Origin: Corallium rubrum
Taxonomy: Eukaryota > Cnidaria > Anthozoa > Scleralcyonacea > Coralliidae
DNA length: 64,000 nucleotides
Direction: 5' to 3'
Assembly (NCBI GenBank): GCA_964035015.1
Contig: OZ035997.1
Coordinates: 69,420,932-69,484,931, forward strand
A program made the translations under genes and the position numbers. The notes under the pieces are model-generated. The model was given only the letters and a program-made list of their open reading frames with translations. It did not search any database and had not been told where the DNA came from. Positions 22,675 through 33,780 of the stretch are shown here, in pieces (the stretch's first letter is position 1; each line of letters starts with the position of its first letter).

Positions 22675-23335
22675 AATGCGCTATAGTAGTGAATGATATA
22701 TATATATTTTTTAATGTGTGTGGGTCTGGGACCGAGTCCCAGACCAATCAGAATTGAGTATTTAATTGGCTAACCAATCATAAAATCGGAAAAACATTCG
22801 AATATATTCCATTTCCAGGGTGGTGTCTAAAAGTAGGTGTTGGCTGCTCCTATAAATGGAATTTTTAGTAGTTCAGGAGGGTTGCAACGAAAATTTTGAA
22901 AAAATGGAAAATGGTGGAAAATGATGTGGAAAAGAAGTGAATATGTACTTGCATAGTCATCCTGATTTCCATTTCAAGTTCCACCATTAGATTGCAGTTG
23001 TTTTTGGTGTGAATGTGTGTCACATTCCATGCATATTTTCAAGAGACAATTTGGACGAGAAAAAAATAATTTCTTTTCCTGAAATAATTTGCCTAAAAAT
23101 TTTCAAGGAAAAAAAATCACGATGAATTTTCTTACCTGAAAAAAAAAAGTTTTTTTCCGGAGCGAACTGCCGGAGCTCCGCTCTGCACTCCACCATGTTG
23201 TCGAATGAATTAGTGCTGTGTCGTGAAGTATATGCTTGTGTATATTGGGTCACGCCCCTTCCGGTCTATGACCATATATGGTATGTTTTACATTGTGGTT
23301 TTCCTTGTGAAAAAAAAGGCGGGTTGTCGGAGCTC
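22675..23335 (+). repeat. left long terminal inverted repeat
   Basis: It runs from tagtagtgaatg through gtgtgggtctgggaccgagt, the tcctataaatggaatttttag region, cattccatgcatattttc and gagctccgctctgcactcca to aggcgggttgtcggagct. All of these recur inverted at 36622-37301 in the same order, with small indels mostly in A runs. The word gagctccgctctgcactcca occurs twice in this copy (about 23173 and 23328). Confidence 0.93.
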
Positions 23336-23339
23336 CGCT

Positions 23340-23624
23340 CTGCACTCCACTACGTTGTCGAATGAATGGATTAGTATACCCATGATCATATATGGTATGA
23401 ATTGAATTTTTTGGGAAAAAATTTGTACCGTAAATATGGTGATTTTACATTGCGGTTTTTTCTTGTGAATAAAAATTTTTTCTTTCTCGTTATTCGTTCG
23501 TGTACCTATGACCATATGGGTATGGTTTACTTTGTGCTTTTCTTGTGAAAAAAATGGATTTTTCTCATTATTCATACGCAGTCGTCTAGGGTAGACGTAC
23601 ACAAGCGTATAAAGATGTTGATAA
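23340..23624. other. repeat-derived spacer inside the left terminus
   Basis: Degenerate repeats of the inner TIR segment: tgaccatatgggtatg and catgatcatatatggtatg both resemble ctatgaccatatatggtatg. It appears that the end of the TIR was tandemly duplicated here. No gene. Confidence 0.4.
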
Positions 23625-23888
23625 ATGAAGACGTTGATGTGTCTAAAAATCCTTACGAGATTTATTGAATTCGGAAGAATTCCGGGTATGTTGGCTAGTT
23701 GTCCCGGTACACGACTCAAGGTGATACATGTAAAAAAAGAATATTTTCATATGTATGAAGATCTGGTATATTTTGAAGTAGTGAATACGGATGGAATTTC
23801 ACCAATTCCTACGCGTAAATATTATCGCACGTTATCTCGGATGGGTTATGATTTTAGTTCGGAAATAAGCCAATACCTACAAAATTGA
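23625..23888 (+). CDS. small ORF of the inverted-repeat element, unknown
   Basis: 87 codons from ATG to TGA, with NTDGISPIPTRKYYRTLSRM in the second half. I do not recognise it. It is the first frame inside the left terminal repeat and is read inward, which fits a gene of the element. No signal peptide or membrane segment. The frame upstream of the ATG is closed, so this is either a small protein or the remains of a longer one. Confidence 0.35.
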   Translation: MKTLMCLKILTRFIEFGRIPGMLASCPGTRLKVIHVKKEYFHMYEDLVYFEVVNTDGISPIPTRKYYRTLSRMGYDFSSEISQYLQN

Positions 23889-24039
23889 CCTAACTAGATA
23901 ATATATTTCGCTAAAGTAGGAGTTACTATCTATCGCAAGTGAAATGCTGCATCAAAAGTGATGGGAAGCCTAATTTTTGATAATTTCACAAATGGGATGA
24001 TTATATGAATTCCCTGGGATGATTATATGAATTGTAACA

Positions 24040-24398
24040 GACCATAGTTAGTGGAGATGATGGTTTGGTAGCTGCATTGTCTTTCAAGATTATGCAATAT
24101 ATGTTCATGTTATTGTGTTCATTGTTGGGGGAAGGCGATTGCTTAAAGAATGGAATTCTATGGACATGTGACGACGAAGGACTTGCAACACGTGACGACG
24201 AAGGACTTGCAACACGTGACGACGAAGGACTACACTAATGAAACCCAAACGTTGCTATTGGATGACTGCTTCATTATACAGAAAATACAATACGTTCACT
24301 CGTTCAGTGAGCGTGAAATTAGACAAACTGAACAAAAACATGGACAGTGACTTTTGCGGAGTTTCCAAACCATCCCCCTCCACTAACTATGAACAGAC
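24040..24398. mobile_element. MITE with inverted ends and internal 24-bp tandem repeat
   Basis: ccatagttagtggagatgatggtttgg at the left is answered by ccaaaccatccccctccactaactatg at the right. Inside, the 24-bp unit cacgtgacgacgaaggact with ttgca is present three times (24166-24235). A second, 5'-shortened copy in the same orientation lies at 37487-37712, outside the right terminal repeat, and has fewer tandem units. Confidence 0.65.
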
Positions 24399-25698
24399 GT
24401 GCTGTAGTATGCACATTTTTTTTAAATTTTTTTAATTATATTTAAAAAGCAGACTTAAATTACAAATAACTCTCACTAATCTGGCTTTAGACTTCATACA
24501 CAGTATAGTATATACACTATAACTATGCAGTTGACGTTTTGCACAATTGTTAGTAAACAGATGATAAATCAGGCTTCTTACTGTGGCAAAGGTGTGACTA
24601 GAATTCCAAGTGTCAGATATGTTATGGTAAAGCAAGCACCGAAGAAATACACGCTGACAAAATAAAACCAGATATGCATGTGATATATGTTTGTTGTTGC
24701 TCCATGATTGTTTATAATTATTGTCCTTGGAGTCGTTGTTGAGAATGCAATGCTTTCAAGGAGATCTTTGTGATGTATTAGTTCATTGCACATGTCCACA
24801 ACTTCACATAATATACTGAAATTGTTGTTTGGAAATACATCATTGAAGCCACTGTAGTTTATTGTCCCAAAGAACTCGTAATATTGTATTTACTGTACAC
24901 ATGTACCAAATACATTATGGTAATCCATGGCACACAGATAAAGCTTCCATCATCCATGAATCACTGAATTTTCACAAAGTTAAGGTACAGTAAGTCATTT
25001 CTTGAAGACAGTTCCATGTACAGTTAATTACAATACAGTGTATACATATACAGGTTGGTGCACAAATCCATTGGAGAAACCACTGTAAATCAGATGTGGC
25101 ATGTGATTATAGCATAAATAGATGTAGTCCCAAAGGTCGAGGAGTTGGTGTATCAAATATGCTTTAATCACAATAAACAAAGAACATGTCTTTTTTAGCT
25201 TCCTTGTTGAAGGAAGTGATAATCCATTTCTGTTGAGACAAATTGTTATTTGTTGCTACCAGACATTGCACTAAGCAAACTGTGTTCCATCAGAATTATA
25301 AAAATCTAAAAAGACAAAAATGCATTTATTAGTATGCATAATTCACACAAACTAGCAGGGAAGTAAAACAAATAGGTATGAGAGGTGGGACATGGGAATG
25401 AAAAGAGACTAATAACTTATACAGCTGAGCAGAAGAGATATTTAGACTTACCATTCTTCACCTTGCCTGAATTTTAGAACATACTGAATAGTGATAGCAA
25501 TATAAATTATAGTAATAGCAATATAGTGATAGCAATATAAATTATAGCAATATAAGTAGGCCTAATTTTATATTAAAGGATGACATGTGTAACACACTTC
25601 ATTGAGAGATATATATGTACATGAGAGATATATGTATTGATATAACAGTACATATTATAACTGGGATTCATAATTGTAATCCTTCATATTATTCAACC
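24399..25698. other. non-coding interior of the inverted-repeat element
   Basis: AT-rich with short simple repeats (atagtaatagcaatata near 25500, gagatatatatgta near 25605). No gene supported. Confidence 0.3.
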
Positions 25699-26950
25699 TT
25701 AATGGTTCGATGAGGTAAATGCACTGCATGTAATCTGTGCCAAACGATCGAGCCTGTTTTCTTCTTCAAGCTTGCACTGCAAATTCGCTGATGATTTCAA
25801 GCTTGTCAATATTTCATAAGTCATTGGTTCAATGACACAAGACAAGAGTGTTTTTGCTCTACTGATTGCCACATAAGAGACTCCAGCAGTTCTCTCAGAT
25901 TTACCAATATAAATCCAAGCTTTTGGCAGTGTGAGCCCTTGGCTCTTGTGAATTGTCAGAGCCCAAGCAAGTCTAAGATGTAATTGTTGCCTCTCATGGA
26001 AACCATTCTCTGACTGTGAGGAGGCAGTTATTGGACATATTGGCAGTGGCGTCGTGGCCAGAGGGCCAGGGGGGGCCATGGCCCCTCCTAATGTCGTTCA
26101 ACACAGTTTTGTCGGAATCTGGGCATAAGCTTTTCGCAGTTTCCGGTCATGACTATCACTTTTGAGTTATGCCACCAACAACGAAACGTCGGAAAGTTGA
26201 ATGTCTGCTATGCAAGAAAACATTTGACAGTGCTTATCGATCTCTACATAACAATAAATATTCGGATAGAGTAAAGAAACACCAACATATTCCATACAAA
26301 CATCCTGATGCTCCTGCGAATCCTTTCCAGTATTAAATTCACTAGTAGCAGTTGCGTGTAGCATAGCAGCACGCTTTGTCGCTTTAATACGCCTGTTTTA
26401 TACTTCAGGCAATCGTCGAATTTAATTCAGAATTAAGTATGTTTTATCGTTTATGCGAAGCTAATTGCCTAATTCTTATGTATATATGTGATATGTCGGA
26501 AAAACCTTGTTTGTCGGAAAATTGTGCTCTTGGCCACCCCTAAAATCTCTGAGCCACGACGCCCCTGCGTATTGGGACAAAAGATGGTCGAGTGTTATCA
26601 AATGAAGGACCTCTGTAGTTCTCAAACTGAACAATTACAGCAACAAGTAAAGCTGGTGGCTGATGGTTGCTTTCAAAAATAAAATCAATGATTATTCCAG
26701 TAGCCCCATTGCAGAGACCAACACTTGACCATAAATTCATGGTTAGCATGACTTTAGCACCCTTTGCTAAAAACACAACAGGTTCGAATCCAGACATGTC
26801 TTCTGAAGAAATTTTTTTGGCAATCGCAGACGAATGCCGAGCAAATGATATGAGCAACTGGATGCTCAAGTTTAGTCAGTTGTTCATGGTTGTATGCAAA
26901 TAGTAAATAAAATTTTTGTTCAATTTTCAATTTAGTTGGGTTAGTGACAC
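25699..26950 (-). pseudogene. Helitron PIF1-type helicase C-terminal fragment
   Basis: The minus-strand frame 26869-26576 carries MSGFEPVVFLAKGAKVMLTM, NLWSSVGLCNGATGIIIDFI and VIVQFENYRGPSF. After a 524-bp insertion it continues at 26035-25699 with LRLAWALTIHKSQGLTLPKA and TAGVSYVAISRAKTLLSCVI. These are the C-terminal motifs of PIF1-like 5'-3' DNA helicases as found at the end of Helitron Rep-helicase proteins. The N-terminal helicase motifs, including the Walker A site, are absent. This is a fragment of a Helitron lodged inside the inverted-repeat element, probably separate from the one at 47.5-50.2 kb. Confidence 0.85.
26044..26567. mobile_element. non-autonomous hAT element, 524 bp, with 8-bp target duplication
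   Basis: Left end cagtggcgtcgtggccagag, right end ctctgagccacgacgcccctg: inverted ends of about 20 bp. The flanks are catattgg (26036-26043) and cgtattgg (26568-26575), an 8-bp duplication with one change, as expected for hAT. It interrupts the PIF1 helicase frame. The interior has no transposase. Confidence 0.88.
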
Positions 26951-27406
26951 AACCCTAATCCAAACGAAAATCAATTTAGTAACCTTCTGTTTGACATCAT
27001 GACATGATATTAAATGGTTGTAAAAAGAAATACTTACCTACTAACTAAGCTTGGCCAACTTCTTCGAAAATGAAACACAGCCGAAAACACGAGGCCAACG
27101 GAATCGATATTCAGGTCGATTAAACCCAAGCTTCTTATCTCCTACTCGGTATTACCTGTATTACACAATAGTGCGAACATCCAAACAGACGCGACCGACT
27201 TTCACAAATCGAAATATCAACGCGACCATACATAACTCGGCAAAAGGACTGGGCAAGAATAGTGCGCTGCCTCCCTGAGGGGAGCAATAAAAAAAGATTT
27301 TTGGGTTTTTTTTCCTATCACCGTATTTGGGTAAAGATTTATATATAAAAACCCAACGCAATTGTCAACAGCTTTAGACGGGTGAGACATTGCGATTTTA
27401 ATAAAG
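26951..27406. other. non-coding, with promoter-like end
   Basis: No gene supported. A TATA-like tttatatataaaaacc at about 27338 lies some 70 bp before the ATG at 27407 and may serve the small gene there. Confidence 0.35.
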
Positions 27407-27625
27407 ATGGAACTAGACGAGGACAAGAAGAGAATCGATTCGTTAGTTTTACGTAATGCACATCCTAGCGAAAGTAATGATTCAGTAAGCCGCTACGTTC
27501 AAGAACATTTAACCAAGGATACTGAGGGAATAGCAGAGTACCTGCAAGAAATCCTAGATGAAAAGCTGAGAGAAATTAATCTCCAAGACGTTAAAGTGGA
27601 TATATTTGAATGCTTGAAGAACTAG
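27407..27625 (+). CDS. small acidic ORF of the inverted-repeat element
   Basis: 72 codons, strongly charged, predicted mostly helical (DKKRIDSLVLRNAHPSESND, EILDEKLREINLQDVKVDIF). A TATA-like box lies about 70 bp upstream. After the TAG at 27623 the same frame stays open for another 17 codons up to AAG/gtaggtg at about 27677, which resembles a donor site. The gene may therefore once have been longer, with either a nonsense change or an alternative splice. No family recognised. Confidence 0.4.
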   Translation: MELDEDKKRIDSLVLRNAHPSESNDSVSRYVQEHLTKDTEGIAEYLQEILDEKLREINLQDVKVDIFECLKN

Positions 27626-27815
27626 ATAAAGTGTGTTGTGGAAAGGAAGTATGCAGAATATGTACAGCAACAAAAGGTAGGTGAACATATGCGTGTATCC
27701 ATGTTACATCTCTATAGATATGGTTGAACAATCATCCTATTGATTTAAATAGTTTATTCCGTAATTGTGAACGAGACAACAGCAGATGTTAGGTAAATTT
27801 CCATTTCATTTGATA

Positions 27816-28361
27816 TCAAGTTACAATAACAGCTGTTCGGCTTTTATTTACATCTAATTTTTTCTTAATAGCTTGTTCATGTTTAATTCTAGTATGTATA
27901 CCGTTTAAATTAAATATAAGTTTTAAAAGTAAGTCGGATTTCTTTTCTTCTCTTAATCGAATGGAAAGTTCAATTAAAAAACAGTTTTCTTCATTTTTCT
28001 GGATACAATAATCCACCATTGACCCGTTGTCTATATCGAGTGCAATATGTTTGAGAGCATCTGTTTTTATTTGTCGCGGTTTATCAAAATATTCTTGAAG
28101 AAATGTTCGAGAATACTTTTCGGTCGTAAATAGATTATGTATTCCATTTGTAGATCGCGTTAGGACATAGTTCATACCGAGTGTAGTGGTTATAGTTGGT
28201 CTCGCTAGATTTCCATATTGGTAATGATATTTAAGACACGGAAATGCGAAGACTTCTTGCTTTGTTTTGTTTTGGGAGGATTGATCCAACTGTACATGTG
28301 TCTTTGGTATGTGTCTTCCCATTTGTTCAAACAAGCAGTGTTCGCATACCAACGGTTTCAT
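27816..28361 (-). CDS. 181-aa ORF of the inverted-repeat element, unknown
   Basis: An uninterrupted frame with a near-terminal CEHC motif (MKPLVCEHC), which could bind metal with partners elsewhere. The middle part holds ALKHIALDIDNGSMVDYCIQ, followed by a charged helical C-terminal part (LIELSIRLREEKKSDLLLKL). I do not recognise a family. The length, lack of breaks and position among other compact genes make it one of the more likely real genes of the element. It is convergent with the small ORF at 27407. Confidence 0.5.
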   Translation of the reverse strand: MKPLVCEHCLFEQMGRHIPKTHVQLDQSSQNKTKQEVFAFPCLKYHYQYGNLARPTITTTLGMNYVLTRSTNGIHNLFTTEKYSRTFLQEYFDKPRQIKTDALKHIALDIDNGSMVDYCIQKNEENCFLIELSIRLREEKKSDLLLKLIFNLNGIHTRIKHEQAIKKKLDVNKSRTAVIVT

Positions 28362-28479
28362 ATAACCCCATTGCAGATATGAAATATTGTCTTGTAAAAG
28401 CTACGTTTGGCTTTTATATTAAATTTAGAAAACCTAAAAAGGAAATCTATCCATATTAGGTGTGAATTTTTCTCGTAAA

Positions 28480-28960
28480 AGTAAAAATAATTTTTTTGTT
28501 TCCAATATCATTACTAAGTATATTAGTTAAAGATTTTTTTCGCTGATGTGTTTTGTATGAGTAACAAGTTATGCTTGTTCTCATTACACGTTATACAAAT
28601 GTTAAAATTTTATTTATCCGTATGAAGGTTTTTAAGTAAAAAGTGAGAGAGAGCTTTTACTTTCGTTTATGCTTATTTACGCTTATTTGTGCTTTTTTCT
28701 CATTATCTTTTAGCTTATTTGTGCTTTTTTCTCATTGTTTTTTACCTTGTTTGTGCTTTTTTCTCATTTTTTAGCTTATTCACAAATATTTTTTACATTT
28801 TTTTACGGGTTTTTTCTCAGGTTTTTTTTTAATATTTGAATATTCTTCATTTTTTTTCAGGAAAAAAAAAGAGAGAGAGAAGAGATAGAAGCAATAATGA
28901 AACATTGTATGGAAGATCTTCACCGTAATTGTCACGCTATCACGCTTTCCTCAGAAGAAT
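28480..28960. repeat. low-complexity T-rich minisatellite
   Basis: Imperfect copies of cttatttgtgcttttttctcatt spaced about 40 bp apart (28675-28790), then poly-T and an A/G-rich tract at 28860-28890. No gene. Confidence 0.7.
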
Positions 28961-29034
28961 GAAAGAAATGATGAGCGGTGGATAGGGTGTGGATGAGCTA
29001 TGTAAAGAACAATGACAACAATATTAATATTCAA

Positions 29035-30307
29035 ACATTTTTTAAATAGCAATTTTTATCAATAAAAATTAGAGTTAACGTACAATACGAGGTAAATGCA
29101 GATATGCAACAACTAACATTCATCGTCAACAATTTGAGGTCTGTCTAAACTGTCAAACACTGAAATTGAGTTCTATACCCAAATGAATTCGGCCAAATGT
29201 TAGCAATATCAACATCGTAGACTCAAGGTATTTTAAATTGCACTTTTACAGACAAAAATTTAGAGTAAACGTACGATAGGAGATAAATGCTAATATACAA
29301 CAATGTGATATCAATTCCACATATTTCATGGTATGCTTGTCTAATGGAACAAGGTGATTGTTAAAACAATGCCCTGTTCTAACATAGATGGCTATAGAAA
29401 TCAGTGATTGACAGTACGTATAACAAAGTTATTTCACTTATTTGGCTGCTCTCTATTAACCATTATTGACTCAGGATTGTTGACTGTTCATTCATATCCA
29501 ACAATCAACCTTAGTCAAAACTATTCGGCCTAAAGCTAGATGCACACGTTTACTTCGTCATTCTTACTGAGAATTCAAACAGTAAACGTCTGCTTAAAAC
29601 ACCCACCACCTTCCCATAAACCAAGCTTATAAGTTATCCTATTATAGTATTAGTAGATTATTACTAGATTACCATTAATTCTATTACGACAATCTGTACA
29701 TTGTTATTATGTATAAGCTCAAATTTATCACTGGCACAGGCTCCTCATGGAATGTAATATACGTAAACTATTAACTATACTAATTATGAACTTTTGCTCT
29801 TTCGTCGCATGAACTATTAGAAAACAATCTGCTTCTAAAAATAGCTAAGCTGCTTGCTTTTATTGTAAAACATTATATATATCTATATAGTTTGTAATAT
29901 TAATAAAGCAAAGAAGTGCGGGTGGCAATTGCTCCAGTTTAGAGGTCACAATTGTCCCATAGACCTCGTTTTTTGTATGCTGATGTACACGTAGAATCTT
30001 GCCTTAAAGTCCATTGGGGAAAATTTATCCCAAATCACTTTAGGGCCCAATTCTCAATGTATATAGGATAAGAGAAACTTGTCCTAGAGCCCATTGCGTT
30101 ATCGCAAATTGCTCTAGGGCCCATTTCTCGAATCTTCCTAAGCAGTGTTTGCCCTGACCAATTATCAGGGCCCAGCTGCCTTGATCAAATGGAGTGTTTG
30201 CCCTGGCCAATTTACTCAGTTCAGGGCCCAGCTCCCAACGATCTTTTAAAAACAGCTTACTGGAGCATTTGTCCCACACTTCCATAACCCCACAAGACTG
30301 TTGTCTA
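29035..30307 (-). mobile_element. internally deleted DIRS-like element (non-autonomous)
   Basis: Read on the minus strand it starts with acaacagtcttgtggggtta, continues through the gggccctg repeat region and the ggccgaatagtt block, and ends at ttaactctaattttt. The same order of blocks borders the full DIRS-like element at 40696-45535, but the 4 kb of coding sequence are missing here. A direct repeat of about 60 bp (aattagagttaacgtac at about 29073, aatttagagtaaacgtac at about 29257) lies near its 3' end. It has no ORF of its own. Confidence 0.75.
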
Positions 30308-30524
30308 ATTTCTTAAATAAAATAAGGGAGTATTGATCGTTAATCTTTTAAAAAATAATCAAATCGAAAGTTTTTTTGTGTTAAATGTTCATTTGTTAAT
30401 AAATCAGCAATTCTAAAGTTTTTTGTGTAATAGTTCATGATATAGTTCTTGATATAGTAAGTAGTAATAATAATTCATCAGTTGATATAGTTCTTGATAT
30501 AAGTAGTAATAATTTATCAGTTTT
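30308..30524. other. spacer between nested elements
   Basis: AT-rich; the word gttcttgatata recurs three times near 30450-30500. The 3' end of the gene split by the hAT element follows at 30525. Confidence 0.4.
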
Positions 30525-32830
30525 TTAATTTAAAGTTCCCTCTTCACATCCATTCTTCCCATCATCCACGTAAATTGCGTTTTGTTGGGGAATATAGTGC
30601 GGCTTGCAGGGGCGGCTCTAGGAATTCCCCCCACTTAGTCAGAGTATCTAGGGGGTCCGGTGGGGGCATGTCCCCCCGGAAAATTTTTGAAATTTGGGTC
30701 TCTGAAATGGTATTTCCCGTGTTCTGACAACACTTTTAATCAAAATTTCTGAAGTTTTAAAACATGCTTTTTAGCACATTTTATACTTTTTTTGAAAAAG
30801 TGTCAAAATTGGATTTGGATTAGTGAATTCTTGTAATAGTTTGTAAGTGCGTAATTACTTTTTTCTAAAAAGAAGGCAATACAATGAACAGTAGAGATAT
30901 GTGATTATATTTAATTACTAACTTTAAAAACATTTCAAAGACAGCTCTAGGAGCTCAACCATCTACATCCCAGTCATCCAAATTAAGTCACATCTAAACC
31001 AAGCCACTATGAGCTGTCTGGTTTTCAGGTGCCAGATACTCACCTTTTACACATCTACCCAAGCAGACAATGTCTTGTTAAGGAATGCTTTTATGTATGA
31101 CCATAATGCGACATGGACATAAAGAAGCTCAACTCTCGACATTATCCCAGTCATCCTAACTCTTGGGCCCCCAACTAATCTAAGTCATTACCTGTTTTTA
31201 TGATTTCAATTTTGTAGACTATGAAAGTATATAAACATTGAATACTAGAATTAAGCAGATATTGTATTTAAGCCAGATAATAAAATGTAAATAATAATTG
31301 TAATACAGCACATGTAGTTATTGGTTCATGTGGATATCAGCACTTAGTACTGTAGCAACTGTACACATGTAAATTTATATAAAAAAGAAGAAACCAATCA
31401 TCATTTCACTAATCAACTTTATTATGACACCACGTAACCAGACAGGTCACATACAGTACATGACATGTTGACAGTGTATATATATTATATACTGTAATAA
31501 TATTAAAAGAACAGAAATTAGCAATGTATGAGAAGAGTGCTTTAACTGCCAGGTTGGCTGGCAAGGTCACAGTCTCACTCTCACAAAGATAAAATTAATC
31601 ATATTATTGATATAATTTAATAAACCATGAAATCTCCAAGCAAGATCAAATTTCCAGCATACACTAGTCCGTCCGATACACGTTTCATTGCAAAGTATCA
31701 ATTCATTAACATGTTATAGATCAAATACAAGCAAACGCGAAGTCTAGCCCAAGAGTAAATCTATAATTATCATAAAGATTATAATGATATTCAAATCATG
31801 CAGTATAGTAGGGTTTCTTACCTCAGACGACCTCAGAGCGCATCGCTGATTCACTGTATAAAATTTTCGCAATTGACATTTCGATTTATATCTTTTTCAA
31901 TCCTCTGTAAAAGGTCATCTTCAGTGCATAAAGCACTTGATGAACGTTTCACGAATATTTCATCATAAAGGTCTTGTAGATATCCTTGCAATAGAGTGTT
32001 GGGAAATGGCCAAATGGGAATATGGAAAGGACGCACAATATGCGCATGGCCTCGTAGAACCACAGAAGCGATCACTAACCATACTGATTATTCAGAAAGG
32101 CGCGTATCCTGCAAAATAACGTTTCAGCCTCTACACCAATCGTAAGTCGTAATTAGAGCAAAATTAGCCAATCAGGAACGTTGAAAAACCAACCAACTTC
32201 ATCAAGATTTGACGACTTCGTCAAATTCATCAAGCCAAGAGCCTGCATCGCAGTTGCGGCCTGGAAATGACTGTGAACCCGATCCTTGATTCTCCCATGA
32301 TGTCCCGTGCATCCCACTGTTTCCTCTCGAAATCAGTCGTAGCTACAGAATTAGGCCTCGCGCGTAAAGAAAATGGAAAAACGCCAACGGGGAAATTTTT
32401 CTGTCCTGAACTGAAGCCTTTGTAGATAGGCATTTTAAGAATAGAACATACTCCTTCCTACTAGATTATTATTTTTAATTTGCAGGATTTTATTTGTAAA
32501 TTTTTGACAACGTGCAAACAAACAAAAATGATATATTCACGTCAAATTTTCACTTCGTCGCGCGACTTAGTTGACGTAGTCTAAATCTGCCCCTGGCTTG
32601 TTCTCTCTGTACACTTCTTCATGAATAAAATAAATTTCTTTAAAGTTTTTTGCCTCTGTTTTCTGAAATCCGCACCAATTTGCTGTCATTTTCTCTATCG
32701 TATTTGGTGATCTGGTTATCCACCAGTTATCCTCTTTTCTATCACTTTCTCCAGTCTTTACGATCCAATCCTGTCTTTTTTCATCTTTTTCGCCCCACGT
32801 CTCATTGTAGTATGCTACTGTTAAAGACAT
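30525..32830 (-). CDS. paralogue 1, small protein split by a hAT insertion
   Basis: The frame starts at ATG 32830 and runs without break to 32596. There a 1989-bp hAT element begins; the frame continues on its far side at 30601 and ends at TAA 30525. The two coding segments join in frame across the target duplication, with 103 codons in all. The middle of the protein (TEAKNFKEIYFIHEEVYREN) matches QAKNFREINYLRQEIYGEKK in the gene at 33358, so they are diverged paralogues transcribed away from each other. Trp-rich N-terminal half. No family recognised. Confidence 0.6.
30607..32595. mobile_element. non-autonomous hAT element, 1989 bp, with 5-bp target duplication
   Basis: Left end caggggcggctctaggaatt, right end agtctaaatctgcccctg. 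The flanks are gcttg at 30602-30606 and gcttg at 32596-32600, an exact 5-bp duplication. The left 120 bp, with its gggggtccggtgggggcatg segment, resembles the inverted right end of the autonomous hAT at 50808-57421. That element also made a 5-bp duplication, so the two probably share a transposase family. No intact transposase inside. Confidence 0.85.
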
Positions 32831-33357
32831 CTTTATTCACTTGGTTTTTGTTTTCGTTGGATTTTTTACTTTCTTGATTCTTGAGTTTGAAATGAAAATT
32901 TGATGAAATTTTAGATCTTTTTATAATCGGTTACACAGCAAATATGGTAAACGGATGTTCTATTTCATACCAAATTCGGTAAACGGAAATGTGTGTTTTT
33001 TCTAAGTAAAAACGGATGTTCTATTCCATACCATATTTGGTAAACGAGTGATATGGAATGGAATGTATGGGAATGTTGTTTTTTTCTCAGTAAAAACGGA
33101 TGTTCTATCTCATACCATACATATATAGGTGAAAATGTGATGGGATGAGATGTATGGAATGTGTTGTTTTTCTCAGTAAACGGTGGAAACATTCCATTCC
33201 ATATATAGTACTCATATTTTCTTTGATAAAAATAACAAAATTTTCAATACCGGATATGGGGAAGAGAAGGGTCACTTATATAAAAAAAGGGCGCGATTTT
33301 TCATTTTCAAACTCAATGTGTAGAAAGAGAGAAAGAAAGAAGAAGAATTAAGAAAGA
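32831..33357. promoter_or_regulatory. bidirectional intergenic region with repeated motif
   Basis: It lies between two divergent paralogues. Three to four copies of aaacggatgttctat followed by a cataccatat-like word occur at about 32950, 33010 and 33097. They are interleaved with aatggaatgtatgggaatg-like words and tttctcagtaaa. The arrangement suggests shared regulatory repeats driving both genes; no promoter element is proven. Confidence 0.5.
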
Positions 33358-33627
33358 ATGAGTACAATAGCTCCGATAAGCTACAGTATAAGATGGACGA
33401 TTGGGAATCAAGTCAAAATCGAGGAGTGGTTATTCGAGGATGATTGGTTAGTAAAGAAGATTTCAAGGGATGGTGAACCTGTTACGGTGATACAAAATCG
33501 ACAGGCTAAAAACTTTCGCGAGATAAATTATCTACGTCAAGAAATTTACGGTGAGAAAAAAACAGAGAATAAAGAAGAAAAAGAACCATTGTTTGATTAC
33601 CATCTTGAAGATGAGGTATGGATGTAG
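33358..33627 (+). CDS. paralogue 2, 89-aa protein of the inverted-repeat element
   Basis: An intact frame from ATG to TAG with a Trp-rich start (SYSIRWTIGNQVKIEEWLFE, DDWLVKK) and the block QAKNFREINYLRQEIYGEKK shared with the minus-strand gene at 32830. The C-terminal end is acidic (FDYHLEDEVWM). A short spacer of about 150 bp leads to the exonuclease-like gene. Both paralogues keep the shared block while the rest has diverged, which suggests selection on that block. The function is unknown. Confidence 0.6.
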   Translation: MSTIAPISYSIRWTIGNQVKIEEWLFEDDWLVKKISRDGEPVTVIQNRQAKNFREINYLRQEIYGEKKTENKEEKEPLFDYHLEDEVWM

Positions 33628-33780
33628 TGTACACAAGAGTAATAACAATGCAGAATATTTTTTTAAAGAACAAAATACAAGAACTGATGATTTTTGTTTA
33701 GTTTTTTTTTTGCTAATTAATATTTGTTTTCTATAAAAGTTTAAACAAATCTGCTAATTTAGTTCATTTTAGTAGAGATG

